Shown here in pieces: positions 23,155 through 38,016 of a stretch of 64,000 nt of DNA. Location: contig OY979725.1 of assembly GCA_963855995.1 (NCBI GenBank), positions 682,001-746,000 of the forward strand, given 5' to 3'. Numbering within the stretch: position 1 is the stretch's first letter; each line of letters starts with the position of its first letter. Origin of the DNA: Muricea muricata (Eukaryota; Cnidaria; Anthozoa; Malacalcyonacea; Plexauridae). The notes below the pieces were generated by a model. That model ran no database searches and was not told the origin of the DNA. It saw nothing but the letters and a program-made list of their open reading frames with translations. Position numbers and translations under genes: made by a program.

Positions 23155-23898
23155 AGTACATTGCTTGTTTGAAGCATACAAAATTCTTGCTCATTAACAG
23201 TTCGCAGTGTCAACCTAAATTACTGGTTTTTCACCGCGCGTTTTTCATCTCTAGGTAAATGCACCGCAAGTTTCTAGTGGCCTTGTGGTGTACTGCAAAT
23301 TGAACCTAAAAAATCTGCGCTTGCACAGTGGGCGCAAATGTCTTCAAAAGCTTGCCATTTGCAAGCAACAAGGATAAGACAAAAACTATACATATATTTT
23401 GCTACAGATGCTTCATAATAATTATTAGTATATAAATAGGTCCCTCAGTGCATTCAATATAAAATATTCTACTATTCCAGTTCTATATTAATTAATGTGC
23501 AGCCATTAATGTCCATGGATATACCAAACATGGAGTATAATATACCAATTGCGTGTTCGATAGCCGACATTAACACTTTGGCTTCCTCAAATTATCCATT
23601 TGATCTTTGGGCAAATCTTTATTCAAAGTCTCTCTACCTTTTTCCAGCATAGTGAAAACTTCAAGCCAATTTCTCGCGAGTGAAATGGAAGCACAAGCCC
23701 ACGCGAGGATAACTCCCCGCGAGAAAAATTGCACGCGAGGAAAATCCCGCGATGTTCACCTCCTTTAAGTCTCGGGAAGAAAGGTGTAAAAAGCCGTACA
23801 AAGGCCACGACGAGCGGGCAAATCTGCATTCATCGTAAAAAAGCTACACTAACCAATGTAGCGTCCGCGTAAATAGCCCCAAAAATGTGCTTTGACGG

Positions 23899-26800
23899 TT
23901 ATAGGTAGACGCTGGGTCGTTGTTGCTCCTGGGTGTACGTCGAGGGGCCTGGTTCCGAACTGTTTTCCTCGACCACCGTGTTGAGGTCGGGGTGAGTTTC
24001 CCGCCAATATTGTTGAAGGAATTCACCCAAATGTTCACAGGCGTCCTCCAGCTGATTCTCGTCTAGGATCAGGTCGAACAACTCCTATGCAGAAAAGTCG
24101 CAAAATATCCACTCTCAATACGACGTTCAAAATATGTGGCTTGAAAAGAGAGCATGCTCCCAGTCCTCCACCCCTTCAGAACCCTGGGTACTAGTTCACC
24201 CTTTTCTATGAAGATTAAGAATTCCAGGCTTTTGAGTCTCCTCTTTCATTAACCGTGTTCAGGCACAATACATTTAAAACCTAAGAATGCCCAATTATTT
24301 TTCAACAATGAGCATGCTTCATTTTTCAACAATGAACACGTTTAATGACACAAATGTTAAATGAAGTACGTCCCATACCTCGTTACATTGGGCCAGTTTT
24401 TCTGCAGTCACCAGTTGGATGTTAAGGTGGCGAGTCTGGGATTTTCCTCGAGTCTTGATAAGACGTTGGAGAACCTAGGTGATTAAAAAGGGACTAGCTC
24501 AGTAAGCTGATTCACTAGTATATCGCTAACAGGATGAACATTACCTTGGCAGACGCGATTTTCAAGTAGATAACAATTGGAGCCAATGTTGATTTCTGGA
24601 GCTGCGAGGGATGGTTGATCGATTCACATTCCAATACGAGAAGATTTAAACTTTTAGCAAGTTCGAAAATATGATCAATTTCCTGTTGAACTTCACCTAC
24701 AACACAGACATCGACCAGTTATACCTCCCTTGTGGTCACGGTGTGGCAAACGGACAGTAGGGCGTATTTTTGTACAAATAATTGGCCCGAAAATGGTAAA
24801 AAAGTCAGTTCAGCATGAAAATGCAACTGACTGGCCAGAACCTGCACAATGAACTGAGTGATGCGACATGCGTGGAGACACAAACTTCAAAGTTTCTCAA
24901 ACGAGCAACTTCTTGAGTTATTTCTTCTGTGCCTCGGTCGACCGAACCCACCCAACAGAAGGACGAACGCTTCTGTGTCCGCCATTAATTCCAACGCTGG
25001 AAATACTTACTTAACAATTGTTTGCTGTTTGTCTTCTCCATTGCAGGTTTTTTGCCATTGCCCGGCAGGGACGCACGTTTGTTTCCAATTTCAGTGTTGC
25101 AACGATGAATGATAATCTTGCTTTCAAATCTGTGCTTGATGTAATCCACGAGCGCCTTCTGCATCATGTCAGTGACTTCGTAGTTTTTCATTGAAGGACC
25201 GATGAAGACAATGGGTCGCATCACAGGTACGACATCATAAGGCGGTACCTGTTCTTGCTAAATGTAAAATAGAATTTCTCACATGATTTCCCAGTGTCTT
25301 TCTCCACTTGTTATCAACACTTGTGACAGCTTATTGACGACAAGTTGTTAACAGACTTGTTGCAAGTTTATTGTCAAAACTTGTTATCAACAGGCTTGCT
25401 GCAACTTGTTCCAGCAAGTTTTATAACAAGTCCGCAACTCACAAGTTGCACTGACAAGCCACGACTTTAACAGACATACAAATTAATCGCACCTTTTTAA
25501 AGAACACTTTCTTCTTCGCTTGATTCTGGCCAGGTAATGTACCCGACCCAGTCCTGGGCACAGACGAACGACCGCTGCCCTGACTGGTTGGGCTGGTAGG
25601 AGTTGGTGGTGTTTCTTCATCATATTCTATCCCATTCTCTCCATCATCTGATGATCACAGAAAATAACCAAAGCATCATTACATGAAGTATTGAGAAAAA
25701 TACTTTTCATATGCATTTTCTGCCCTGACGTCACAGTTGTCAACAATATTGTTCAAAGAATTGTTGCCCCTGACTGTGGGCTCATTTAGGCTCAACAATT
25801 TGATAATTGTAATTTCAATGGTTTGGAAGATAATATTTGATAAGACACTTTCTGTGTGCTTTTATTAGGAGAGTGCCTCGCATGGGACTTCCACTTTCAA
25901 TAAAGTTGTTAAAAAAACAACAAAAACAAAAACAATATTGTTGATAGGGTCGACAACTCTGATTAATGTTGCACGCACAACATGGCTGCATCCTGGATAA
26001 AATTTTTCGTGGTTGGAGAAATTAAGTCTATTACATGACGCGAAAATGAGAAGGAAAATATGGTCTGAAATTCACTATACTTTGAGATATCATGAGCTTT
26101 TAGTCACTGTTTAAAGTAGGAAATGACAGTCTACAGGAAAGGCACAATACAAGCCTTGTAACTCTTAAATATTGTACGGTCGCCGTTTGGTTTCTTCTGA
26201 CGGAAACCATTCTCAACTTACATGACATCCCACCAGGAGATCCCGGAGTTCCATCGCCAATCTGCACTCCATTACCGCTGCTCCTACAGAAGGAAGGGTT
26301 CAAATTGATCGTTAAACTATGAAACAAAGGTGGGAAACGAAGACTTCAAAGAAAAATCCTAATATAACGCTCTTCGTCCTAGCTTGATCGGAATCACAGA
26401 ATTCCAACGCAATGGAAAATTACCATTGTAGACGTTTTTTACCTAAGCAGGAACGAAGGAGCGCTTAACTTAGTTAAATCACAAAGCTTGGTTGCCTACA
26501 AAGTGTTTTTAAACACGGAAAATATAACCTTGCAAAGTTTGCAAAATTTGTATAGATTTGTATTACGTGCGGAAAAGCCTATTTATTATTCTCTTACAAC
26601 AAAATTTAGTCTAATGGGAATTATCCATTGCCCTTAATTGACGCTTACAGTGCGATGATTCTGATGAAGTTCAAACATAATGAACAATCTATTAAATACA
26701 TACCTGCTTCCTTTTGTACTTTTTCCACTGACAGAGCTAAGAAGTCGTATAGCTTCTAATTTGCTTGGACTGAAATGACGGAAATATAAGACGAAAAAGT

Positions 26801-28125
26801 GTTACTCTAGGAAAAAGATGAGTATCAGAGACGCATTGATCCTTACATACCTGGGAATAAATCCAACCATACCGCCTTCTTTTACAACCCGACCTATCCA
26901 CCAATCTTCATTAAATTTCTAGGAAGAAAGAGATGAGAAATGAAGATTTCATTGAATGTCATGTGAACTGTAAACAAATAAAATTGCAAAAATTTCCCAT
27001 CGCACAAACAGTCACTATCAGTCGTGCATCCAGCCCGACAATTTAGCCCTACTATATACGGCAGTTTCAACTGTTATCATTCTTCACTTAGACATTGATT
27101 GTTTTTCACAGTCAACGTACACGGATGGGCTGGTCAGGCTCAGTGAACTCTAAATTAGACTGGAACGATAACTTGGCTGCCATCTTTGAAGCCAAATTGG
27201 TTATCAATAGGTTATCAAGTTCAGTCCTTTTCTATTGTTTCTTTTGGCGCGGTTGACACCATTCTTCTGGGAATGTACCGATATTTGATGTTTTTATTTT
27301 GATTTAAGAGGTAATTTTATGGTTTATGAACTTATAACCTAGTTTGCATACAGTCTTTTTTAAAAATAGCAAATACCTCAGGAAAATAGTACTAAGACTG
27401 TTTACGACATTTGTACTTGTTGCCGCCATCTTGGCTTCACCCAAACGTATCGTTCCAGTATTTATAGAGTTCACTGGTCAGGTTACTGTCGTCCATTGCT
27501 GCTTTTCCCCAAACTACAGCATATATATATTCACATACCTCTTTCACATGAAGAAACTCTCTGACTTCAAACGAAATTGCTGCATTGGGTACAGGACATT
27601 CAGTCTCTTCAGATGCATCGTAACGAACGTTTGTCCGCACGGCAAACGCCACCGGCTTGTGCTGAAACATACAAAGGAGCATCAACCACTGAGTTACAAT
27701 GTCAATAAAACTGAATATGAGCACGGGAAATGCCTTATATTTCCGGCTTAAATATAATTCGTATGATCAAAATAACACGGTTTTCTCTGCTTTTCACTTT
27801 ACCGTTTTAAGTAGTGAAAGAACCTATGCCTTTCGTCACGTGTGCCATGCATACGTGTTTTCATTGCCTTTCGTCAGCATTCATAAAAAATTTAACCAAA
27901 GTTGACGAGGGTGCACGAGAAGAAGCGGTCGGTAAGAGCGAGAGTCGCACTGACTGATACTAATCGACTATGAGACTAAAATTCATGGTAAATGATGGCA
28001 TACAAACTAACCTTTGCAGCATCGAGAGATGCAGCTCCACGGTTTCCAAGATCTCGTCTTACCATCTCTCGATCCTCGTCAAGGCTACTGGAATCTGATA
28101 TATGGTTTGTATGCGACTCAGAGTC
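23899..28125 (-). CDS. CACNB: voltage-gated calcium channel beta subunit (first exon elsewhere)
   Basis: Ten exons: 28125-28012, 27661-27539, 26918-26851, 26769-26704, 26283-26222, 25647-25493, 25257-25011, 24696-24545, 24474-24379 and 24084-23899, ending in TAA. Together they encode 422 residues in one frame. Order: acidic lead ([16 protein letters not shown]), SH3 core ([11 protein letters not shown], then [20 protein letters not shown]), a variable HOOK linker rich in Gly/Ser/Pro, and a guanylate-kinase-like domain ([59 protein letters not shown]). It ends with a short tail, so it is a short-tailed beta. Beta subunits bind the alpha1 I-II linker and set surface expression and gating of Cav1/2 channels at the plasma membrane. 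The likely start exon is at 38017-38109. Confidence 0.95.
25310..25480. repeat. ACTTGTT-rich degenerate repeat in a CACNB intron
   Basis: Many copies in both orientations of acttgttatcaaca, acaagttgttaacagactt and cttgttgcaag pack this intronic stretch. The same kind of sequence recurs around 47800-48560. Confidence 0.65.
26526..26630. repeat. degraded copy of the 62874-63264 foldback element
   Basis: tttgtattacgtgcggaaaa and tagtctaatgggaattatcc in this CACNB intron match tttgtattacgcgggaaaa and tgtctaatagggaaatgttc of the intact element at 62874-63264, in the same order. It is partial and diverged. Confidence 0.55.
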
Positions 28126-31100
28126 CTACAGAGAAACAACAATATCATTCATACAAACTATTATTCCATACTGGCACCCACGTGACTGGATTTCAGTACA
28201 GAGGACGGTTTAGAATTGACAGCCCAAGCCAGTCCATGCAAGTATTAAAATTTTAAATTTCGCATTTTCATGACGGTTGTTTGGCGTATTGTACTGGGAA
28301 ATGAGACGTTTAACCTTATACTTCATACAGTCATTCCTATTTTAACGCTGACGCCTTATCCCACTTGTGTTATTATCCATGCAAGTTAATTATAGGTAAT
28401 TTTCAAGTAATTATGTTTTTATAACTAGGGTTTTGAAATAGGTTTTTGAGCAAATTGCAATCCGAGCTTTCTAAAAAATCAATTCAATTCAATTCCACAG
28501 TTCAGTTGAGGATTTCTCATGCATGTATCATCAACACTGGACATATAAAGCCCTGCCCTTAACTGAAACTTGCACATTTAGCAAGTAACTTTTGGCAGGT
28601 AATTTAGCAAAGTAAACATTTCTAGTCCCAATATATTTCTCTACACTAAAAAACATTCCACAGTAAAACTCGCAGATCTTCTTTACAACCTTGTGTCCTA
28701 GTATACAAAGTTCCTAAAGGCGCTTTTTGTTTCATATACTTCATTGCTTTGATGATTTTGATTGTGAAGACTAATTTTTCGACCAGACTTGCAGCTCTTG
28801 AAGTTTAATCAACTCGTTCGCATACGCAAGAAGAGATAGACTCTGCAAGTTTTCTCATGCTGCGAATCAAGCTTAGAAGGAAAACCACATTTTAAAACAT
28901 ACTGAAATGGCGGACCACAAAGAGAATTTGCCAACCTCCTAAATATACTAATGTAAACAATCAAGTTACAAGCAGTTACATAACAGACTAAACTTCGAAA
29001 CTGTATTTCAGATCTGGTCTAGATCACACACAGCCAAAATTGACAGCGAGTGTTAAGACAGTAAAAACACGCACAACAGTTTCGTGACGCGGCAATGCTT
29101 ATCTCCTTGAAAGGAGAAGAGGAGTGTTCGACGCAAGTAAACCTAACGAAAGCATTATCGTGTGTATAAAATTGTTTCTCCATGGCACTCAATATTCATT
29201 TTTTCCTCTGTAAATTCTCAACTGGTGCTCCGGCTCAACGACAACTCCGAATTACGAGTGCTGTAATATGAGTAGCAGCAACGTATCAAAAACGAGCAGA
29301 ACGTTTTTACCAACTAAGGCAAGCAATAAATAGCTTACTTGTCAAAGGTCTACAGAATGTATTCCTATAAACTCCTAGAATGCATTCTTATTGCCAGATG
29401 GCGTACAAACTCGGCAACTGCGTTCATTCTCAAGTTATGTATTAGGTTTGATTAGTAAAACCTTAAGTTGAAATCAAAGTTTTCACATTCAACTAAAGAA
29501 TTCCATGAAATCATCTTAGTTTTTCAGAAAATAATGGACCTCACCTCCCTAACGGTTCGACAGCGAAACGGTCGACATTGCTACCAAGCGCTACGAGTGA
29601 AGAGGTGCAGTCTGCATGCCGAATTAAGCATCGCCACAACGACACTGTCAGCTTGGTCGGCGTTCGCGGTAGGCCAACATGATTCATATATACATACACA
29701 AACGTATCATCACTCTTACCATTTTACTCTCTTTCATGAAGCGACACGAGGCCACCACACACAGTTATGAATTGTTACACAGGCGACAACGAACTTTAAT
29801 TATCCGGGCTTATGTCACTTACAGGATGCACTCCGCAACAGTTGCAAGCATTTTTGTTCACGATCCGAAACAGCAAACCATACCATCACATTGAGACTCT
29901 ATCCACTTTCAAAAATCACGCTTTTATTTCGATGAAAGTGTTAAAAATCGTTTTATAATACAGGAGTGTATTTTGAGTTGCAAGCTTAGATGTGCGAGTC
30001 AACGCAGCATTAATGCGCTTACCAAATTACCACAAAGCTACGCTGATTGGCCAAGAAAGCATAAACAGTATCTCATTAATTTTAATGCCGGCCACTTTAA
30101 GAAAATGATAAATAAACAGACGTGGAAAATATTAACGACACCATTAAATAATAGCCAGTTTTAAGACAAAACGTAAGCGAGTATGCAAAAAAAGGAAGTC
30201 TTATGTCGAATTGGTGAAGCGAATAGTGAATCGCAAGCATTTTTGTTCAACATTGAACATTTAAATAAAATGCATTAAATATTCATTTCCCATTGGTCAC
30301 CTGAATGTAACCAGAAACAATACGTCATAATATGCAAGCCAGCAGACCTAAGCACGGTTTGAAATTTGGCTAAAGAAACCAAAATTACATAAACGACATT
30401 AAAATTTTTGCATCTATGCCTACGCACCAACGATCAATATTCTTTCGTATTAAATGTCGATGTATATTATAGCCCACGGGTGTGTTATATACGCGATACA
30501 GCTAATATTCAGAAACCTGTTAATTATTAACAGTTGCGGCCACAATGCAGACTGAGACAATTAGTAAGTATTGGCAAAACAATACAGTTTGGGGCAGGAG
30601 ATATTACTGCCAGTGACATAGCACGTTTGTATTCAGCTTGGGGCGTGCAAGACGTTCGCAACGTTGAAAAAGCTCGGGGAAAAAACTGACCACTAAAACG
30701 ATAACGTTATGACACACGGATACTGTCGAGTATAGGAAACAGCAACTATAGGAAACTGCAGACCACAAGCGCTCGAAAATAGCATTGATTATCATAATCA
30801 AACATTTAAACCTTAATAAAACCAACATAATAGAATTAAAAACAAATTAATGTTGATAAAGCCACTCTCTCTTATATCTAAACAAAATTTAAACAGATAT
30901 AGCGGCGAGAATTTCGAGAAAATCTTTTCCTGAGGGGGATTTAACGCTTAGAAAACATTGTCGCTGAAAAATTCTTCGTATCGATATTTCAGTCATTTTT
31001 GTGACAAACGTTTGCTCGCACGAATCTCAAGATATAAGACTTAAGTATATTTGCAAGAGTCTTAAAACATTGCTTGCAAATGAAGGCATTTGGAAACACG

Positions 31101-34100
31101 TGGGCAAACTAGTTTTTTTCTATTTTTCCACTTACTGAGAAGCCAATTTTGTTTCGAAAACAACGTTTCTTGCGGTGGACAAACAGGAATTAACATAGCG
31201 TTTCCACAACAATGTTTATCAAGGTAGACAAACAGAGAAACATTGATAGAAAACATAATATTTCCACATGAATGTTTTCCGAGACTGACCGAGAAACATT
31301 GATTAGCCTTAATAGAAAACAATGTTTCCACAACAATCTTTCTCAGGCTGTCGTTTCCAAGCGTTTTCATTACGAATTATTTCGAAAACCTCCCGACTTG
31401 TCGACACAATTTCATGAAAACCAGCATAAACCTCGTCTAAGAGCAAAAACTACAAACCTCATAATATGTGATGAGAATTTTTATAATTCATATCGTTTTC
31501 ATTATTTTGACGGTTGTGAAAACGCTCGGAAACAAGCTCGTATGCTCGTCTTCTCGTCTCAGTTCAGGGCTTTTGAATACCCTGGCCGTCGAAACTACTG
31601 CATCACCGCATCCACTGGGGTTGACCAAATTGCGTCAATTCGGATATTGGGGAAGACAAATTATTGTGAGATAACAAAAAAAAAACACAAAAGATAACCG
31701 AAGATGAGGTGATCAAGTCAAGTCATTCCAACGTTATGAGCAAACTCACGCGAGATTTAGCTTCCAGATACAGCGAAGAGTCCGAAATTAGAGGCGTTGA
31801 ATATGAAATACCCTAGGACACTTGGGGTGCCAAGTTTGGGCAGACTTTGTTCGCTCTACTTCTAGTCTTGTACACGTGCAGACCACATGATCATGAATGG
31901 CTTGGCGAAATTCCAGCAGCAAATGTCTATTTTTTATGCGGATTAAAATGGCCTAATGCAAGACCAGCATGCAAGTACATTACATTAGACGGGCATGTCT
32001 AGCACATATGTTTTCCAAATTCTCCACTTTAGAGCACCCAAATATCTGAAAGACGAACAGGAGACGTCAGCTTAGAACTTCATTGCATGAATATATTCAG
32101 GAGAAAGCGCCTCAGTAAAGCCAAGGATGAACGAAATAGCGAGAAGATATTCCGAACTCTTCCTATCAGTTTTTCGGGCTTTTTGGGAAAGATTTTGACG
32201 TCACACCTCGTCATAAAACCCCAGAGATATAAATATCAATTTCAAGATCTTCATATCACCAAACTAGCATCTATTATTTACAATAGTGTCTATGTTTTAG
32301 AGAGATATCAACATAACATAATAGCTGCAGTCGCATACAGCAGATAATCAAGATAGAGCCTTGATTGTATATCATGTACATTGACAGATTAGAGTCAAGC
32401 TTTATTTTTTAAGAAACGATTATTTGCATAACCTGTTAAGTCCGTTGACCAAACCTATCGTCAATATTGTGACAAGCGAACAGTTCCTTTCTGTCTTTAC
32501 TTTTTCAGTTATCTTTTTTATTGCATTTAGACATAACGAACGACAGATCTCAGACAATGTTAGAAGACCTACCATAGCTGTGCTAGACCTATTCTTGAGA
32601 TACTATCATTTCACGTATTTGGGACAAAACCCTCGGCATCTCCAAGGAAACTTCCCTGAACAGAGCAAACCTTTGGTATATCGTACTATTTTACAAACAT
32701 TTCCTTAACAAAACCCAAATAAATTTACCGTGTTAGATTGCTTTGACTTTCTCCGCCGCATAAGCGAGCCAAAAGCCATATTTCTTTCCCGGAATAATGA
32801 CTAGTGCTGGAGATACCAACACTGCGAGCACTGCTCTCAATACTTGCTTTGCAGGTGATATGTTTCAGCTATCGCGATCTCTACTTATCCCAGAACATTG
32901 ACCTGTGCCCAAACAATGCCTCCGCGACACTAAGAAGCCGACATGTTGAGTTAATATTAATATACTTACAGTAGAGTTAATTTGTACCGCAGCGCTTACT
33001 TAATGAAGTATCTTCTAGACTCTTAATACCAACCCCTATAGCATGTTCTAGAGTGTACCTATATAACATTATTGGAAAATCTAGATCGTTCCCAGATCGG
33101 TAACAGTAGATTCCAGACCACAGAAACAGAAACGATGGACGTACTGTGTCTACAATAATTTCAACCCATTGTGGCAATGTCCTTTTACGGGCAAAATTAA
33201 TCGTAACAATCACAGACATTCGAGGGTGCAGTTTGTTTAGGTTAATTAATTTATTACATTTTCAAATGCGATTTGAATAGCACTCATTGTGTCAGGCTCG
33301 TACAAGGCTGGAATTACTGAACACTTGCTAAGAAGATTCGTTAACTCCATTTGAAATTCGTGTCAATGATAATGAACACAACGCACAATGGTACCGTACA
33401 TACGTGCACTGATTGCAAAAGCAAGAAAGATGAAAGAGCGAACCGCGGGCGCCGCCACAAAAGACGGCGGCAAACATTCCTGATGTTTCGGTTAGGAATA
33501 GGCGTCAGAAATGCGGTCAAGATCTGGTCAAGCTCAAAACATGCCAGGACTCCAATAAATTACCTATTTTGCAACTCATGCGTTACAAAATTCAAGGACT
33601 GAAAAAATCCGTTCTGAGAAATGTTCGCATTCAATAAATTAGACAGAGAACACTCTCACTGAAAATTAGTTTCTAGAAACTGAAATAATAAGACTTCAGT
33701 TCAGGAGCCTTGAGAACCAAACTGAATAATTCCCATGCTCCATCCTAATCAACGTAATTCTTTTCACGTATATTGCTAGTTAAAGAGCCCACAATATTGT
33801 CCTCTGTATATACCTTCAGTACATGGATGGTATATAGTGAAAACAAAACTTTTCTGGAAACTGACATCTATACTAAAATGAACATCTTTCTAAGACAGGC
33901 AGATTTTCTGCGACATGCAGACACCCCTCAAATTATGAGATCTTTGAATAACGCCATTCTTTCTAAAACAGATTCGATGAACTGGATGAAGACTTTCGTC
34001 CAGGAAACGCTCGTCTAAGACATACATTATCACGATCAAACCGTATCTCTCTTAGCAGCTATCACTAATTAGTCCCAAAGAAACAAAAGGCTCGTCTTTA

Positions 34101-37100
34101 TCGCAAAGACAAACGTGGGAAAAATCACACAAACACTCGTTGCACCAGATCTTTTCCAAGAAATGTCAAGAAAAGACCTTTCGTATCAGAAGTTTCATGG
34201 TCATATGAAATATGTGATGCACCGCTGAGGAAATCATCGTTTGACTTTAAATACCTTCTTGATTCAACAGCATTGCGTTTAACGTCAACTTATTAGCATA
34301 TCGCACGTCGTTACTCGTCAACAGAAGTTTAGAAATAACTCGTATGAGAAACTAGTCAGTAAAAAACAAATCGATCGCTAATTTATCTAGCATAGAACCA
34401 ATTCAGAAATAAATTGAATAAGGAATTAACGCCAAATCTCAAACAAAACTTATTCGTATGCTCTGTCAACGTGTGAATTAACCTTAAAACCAAACCACCG
34501 CAAAAAAACGTCTTTTAACAGTGTTCAGTACATCCGAAGCTCTCTAACACAGTTTAAACGTTTACCACTGCAACTCATTGTCAAAAACAACAGAGTTTGT
34601 TTTAACATCTGGAATCGGTTTTCAAATCTCTAATCACTCTCAAAACAACGACAAATTGAGGATACGAGTCTTACAATGAATAAATAGGAAGTTCATCTCA
34701 TATATGTTAAATTTTTAACTAGCTTGGACCAATTAACGGTTGTTTTAGGGCTTTTAGATGGCTTGAACAAAACACTTGATCCCGCAATCAATAAACGGAT
34801 CTTGTCTGTTTATTATCATCCACATTTTCATGTCTGTTTATTCAATTTGTGCAAAGAAACTCAACACCAATTTATCTTTGCCTTGCACATTTTCTGCAGC
34901 ATAGATCAGCTAACAAACCAGCACGAATATCCGAAAATCACTTGTCTAAAGCAAGTGTACAATTACAGGACTAATGGCAATAATTTAGCAATAAAAAATT
35001 AACGTAAATTACGATAAACGCTTGTTGTAATTTGTCAATCAATACAATCACGTTTAATGGCAATTACAAACTTGTGTGAGTTTCAAACAACAGCGAACAA
35101 AAAAACTAAGCTTAACACAGTTTTGAATTGAAACAGTATTCTTAAAAAGCTGTTTGTTGAAGATACACTGCAGAACCAAAGATGGAAATGAATTTTTTTG
35201 GCACAGCGTGTGATGGCATAATTAGGTAACGCAAATACACAGCATCATGTTTAGCTAGGCTGTACAGAGTTTAGTCTTATCATAGTGTTTGTACACTTGA
35301 GACAAAGACTTACAAGAAGCTCCTTAAAAATTCAAAACATTAATTAAAACGGACAAACCGGAGAATTAAATAACTACTGCAAAATTCCAGTAACATTGCA
35401 AGTGTGAAATAGATTAAAGATCTTGAATTGAAAAACAATGGCATATTGTGACATTGGAACTGAGAGATAATTAATCAATGAAAGGCAATGTGCCATTTTC
35501 ATAGATACAGCATTGATGCACACCAAAATATAAAATTATTCACTACCTGAAATGATGCAAACAGAATTTGACATTTCAAGAAAAGACCTCTCACTCTTCA
35601 GGAAATTACAAGGGCTTTTGCTTGAAACGTAAATATCTGTTTTTTATCAAATCAGGTGGTGGAAGATTTTATATTTTCATGTGCTTTTGACTGAACTACC
35701 AACACTATCAACATTAATTCAGGATAGCCTACAGTATATTATGCTCCAGTGCAGTCCAAAGCACACAAAATGCAGGTTTCTTAACCACCTGTCTAACAAA
35801 GGGCATTCACTCAAAAAGATCAATTCCATTTTATCATTTCAGGTACAGGTAGAGGCAGAACATGTATTTTGTGTGCAAATGAGAATGTTAGTTTTTGCCT
35901 CTTTTTGCCATTTTCTTATCTAAGTTTAGTCAATCATGCTCAACAAGAGTCAAAAACCATACAAAACCCTAGTAGAAATTCCACAAACCATACATTAATA
36001 TTCCCAAATCATTGTATGCCTTTCACTGTTTTACTGTCCTCAACAACAGGTAAATTGAACATTGCACATAATTGTATAAGCCACATTACAGCTCAGTGTG
36101 TTAAATGTGCAAACTTGTGATAACACTGAACCTTCAACATCAACATCGAAAATGCTTGACAAAGCACCGTGTACAGAAGCTGTGAACACATCAAATACCA
36201 ATACCAATGCAGTAAGTTTCTTAGAAAGTTCAATGTTCAATATGCTCACAATGAAGTTGCATCCTGCACCAGAATTTTAATTGACGGCCAGAAATATGTC
36301 TTAATTTGAATGCATTTCATGTAATATTTATTGAAGAGTTCATTCCAAGCTCGTGATAGATTACACAACTGTAGTTCTACCCTTTATGCAATCAAAACAT
36401 TTAAAAGTTTTTCTACATACAGTCTACTGCTAGACTTCCTCAAGCCAGTGACAAGAACAGTAAACACAAACAAGGTTAGTCTGATAAGCCAACCACTTTG
36501 TACACAGCCATATACAAGATTTATTTTGTCAAGAAAACCTCATTGGAAACGTGTATTTTGCATTCCCATATATTTCACAACAACACCTAAATGCACATTC
36601 AAGATAATAACTTTTTTAGGGAATTTTTTTACCATTTTCAACAGGCTACACTGTTAGACTGCATGTTGTCCACTAGTCTGGAATAAATTAACATTAATTC
36701 ACACAATATTGTGAATGTCTGTTCTGTGAAATGTTTGAAACAAGTAAAATACCCACGGTACAAATAAAAATAGAACATTATAACCAATCAATATTGTCAC
36801 AATATTTACAACAGAATCGACATTAGAACACCATTAAGCTGAAATTGAACGAATTAGAATGACTTTGTTACATTCAAAGTCAAAAAAGGTCAAAACAATC
36901 GGAAATCCTTTGTCTGCTGGTAGTAGCATGGGCTATTTAAATTTTCGGAAGTGGTAAAATCCTAGTCTCTCTTTAAGCCAGCTACAAGACTTTAACCTTT
37001 TATAAATATTTAATAATGCTAAAGTACGCTTTGTCCTTTAAAAGTTAGCGAAGATAAGATTGTGTCGAACTGAAAAAAATCCTGCTCTCGGTGCGAACAA

Positions 37101-38016
37101 AGTAGAAATAGCCCCAATGTAACGAGGAGCTATTGAGGTCAAGTAATAGATTTCGTACATGTAGATCAGAGGAAATCTTTTAACGACACGAATACAAACA
37201 AAAAACCACCGATTAGAGCCTATCAGACGAGATTGATGTAGTCGAGTGAGTGTACAACTCCTTCCGTCATGCGACAGTGAAAGTACACCTTTAGACCGAC
37301 ATCCGACAAAATAAATAACATGCTATCCGCTTGCTATATTGGATTTCCTCGGACGGAACGAGCACAAATCACATTTCTTTCGCTGCAATTTAACACTGCG
37401 GTAACACAGCTCTAATTTTATTCATATTCAAACAGTTTTTGGTCGCGTAAAAGCCTTCATATGACGTTAAGGTAAACGACATTAGAGAGAACCCAATATT
37501 GACGACTTCTCATTTTAACAAACTCTCGTACATGGCTGAGAGTTAGGAAGAAGAACTACAGATTTAAAGAGTCTGAATGCAAGAAGACACGGGGAGACTA
37601 ACTGAAATTTATTATGCCGAATGGAATAACCACATCATTTCCCTCGCATTAAATTTCGGTTGGATGGCCCCTTCTGAGAGTGCACCACAAAAATTAGGTC
37701 ATTCTAGCCTTTAAAACGCGTGCAGACGCCTTGAATACGAGTTTATAAACAGACACACACAAAGGTTTAATACTAGGATGATTTTACAAACCTTCGTCGT
37801 GTTTGTATCACTGGAACTGGGTCGACCCTTATAACGTTTCCTCGGCTTCCGGAATATATGCCATTTCTATTGAATAAAAGCAACATAGATCAAAGATCGA
37901 AGAAGCACTGGAGCACAGAAAATGATGCATGAAACGCCAGAGAACCTAAATAATACATCACTTGAGGAGAGCAATGATCTCAGATAGGATAGCAAAACAC
38001 AGCTACATTTATTTAC
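28126..38016. other. 9.9-kb gene-free stretch, probably the first CACNB intron
   Basis: AT-rich, with no exon on either strand showing coding plus splice support. If the exon at 38017-38109 starts CACNB, this whole stretch is its first intron. It contains a ~62-bp minisatellite at 31140-31345. A strong minus-strand donor at 29545 (GGGAG|GTGAGG) has no matching open frame into the next exon. Confidence 0.5.
31140..31345. repeat. degenerate ~62-bp minisatellite
   Basis: Three to four copies of a unit containing gtttccacaacaatgttt and gacaaacagagaaacattga recur at about 31200, 31260 and 31325. Copies are about 75-80% alike by eye. Confidence 0.6.

Larger units (their letters stand above)
19184..23898. 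other. gene-poor intergenic stretch with the SOCS promoter
   Basis: The left part must hold the SOCS 5' UTR and promoter, including a CRE palindrome at 19596-19603. I found no exon with coding plus splice support. The rest is AT-rich unique-looking sequence, a 19-bp tandem duplication (gcacaccttgtctgaaact) at about 21769-21808, and a MITE at 22953-23154. Confidence 0.5.

Noticed and set aside
25310..25480. Array of short direct repeats resembling a CRISPR
   Set aside because: Units are degenerate, in both orientations and without regular spacers; the context is eukaryotic intron.
27344..27751. 135-codon plus-strand frame over the CACNB SH3 exon
   Set aside because: It is the complement of a clearly identified coding exon and of intron sequence.
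29545..29640. Alternative CACNB upstream exon ending GGGAG|GTGAGG
   Set aside because: The donor is strong, but the only frame in phase with the next exon contains a stop after ~12 codons and no ATG. It would need an acceptor at GCTTGGTAG and yet another exon.
30000..37000. Scattered open frames of 60-140 codons in the gene-free stretch
   Set aside because: Most lack an ATG or splice signals and their translations are typical of AT-rich non-coding sequence.
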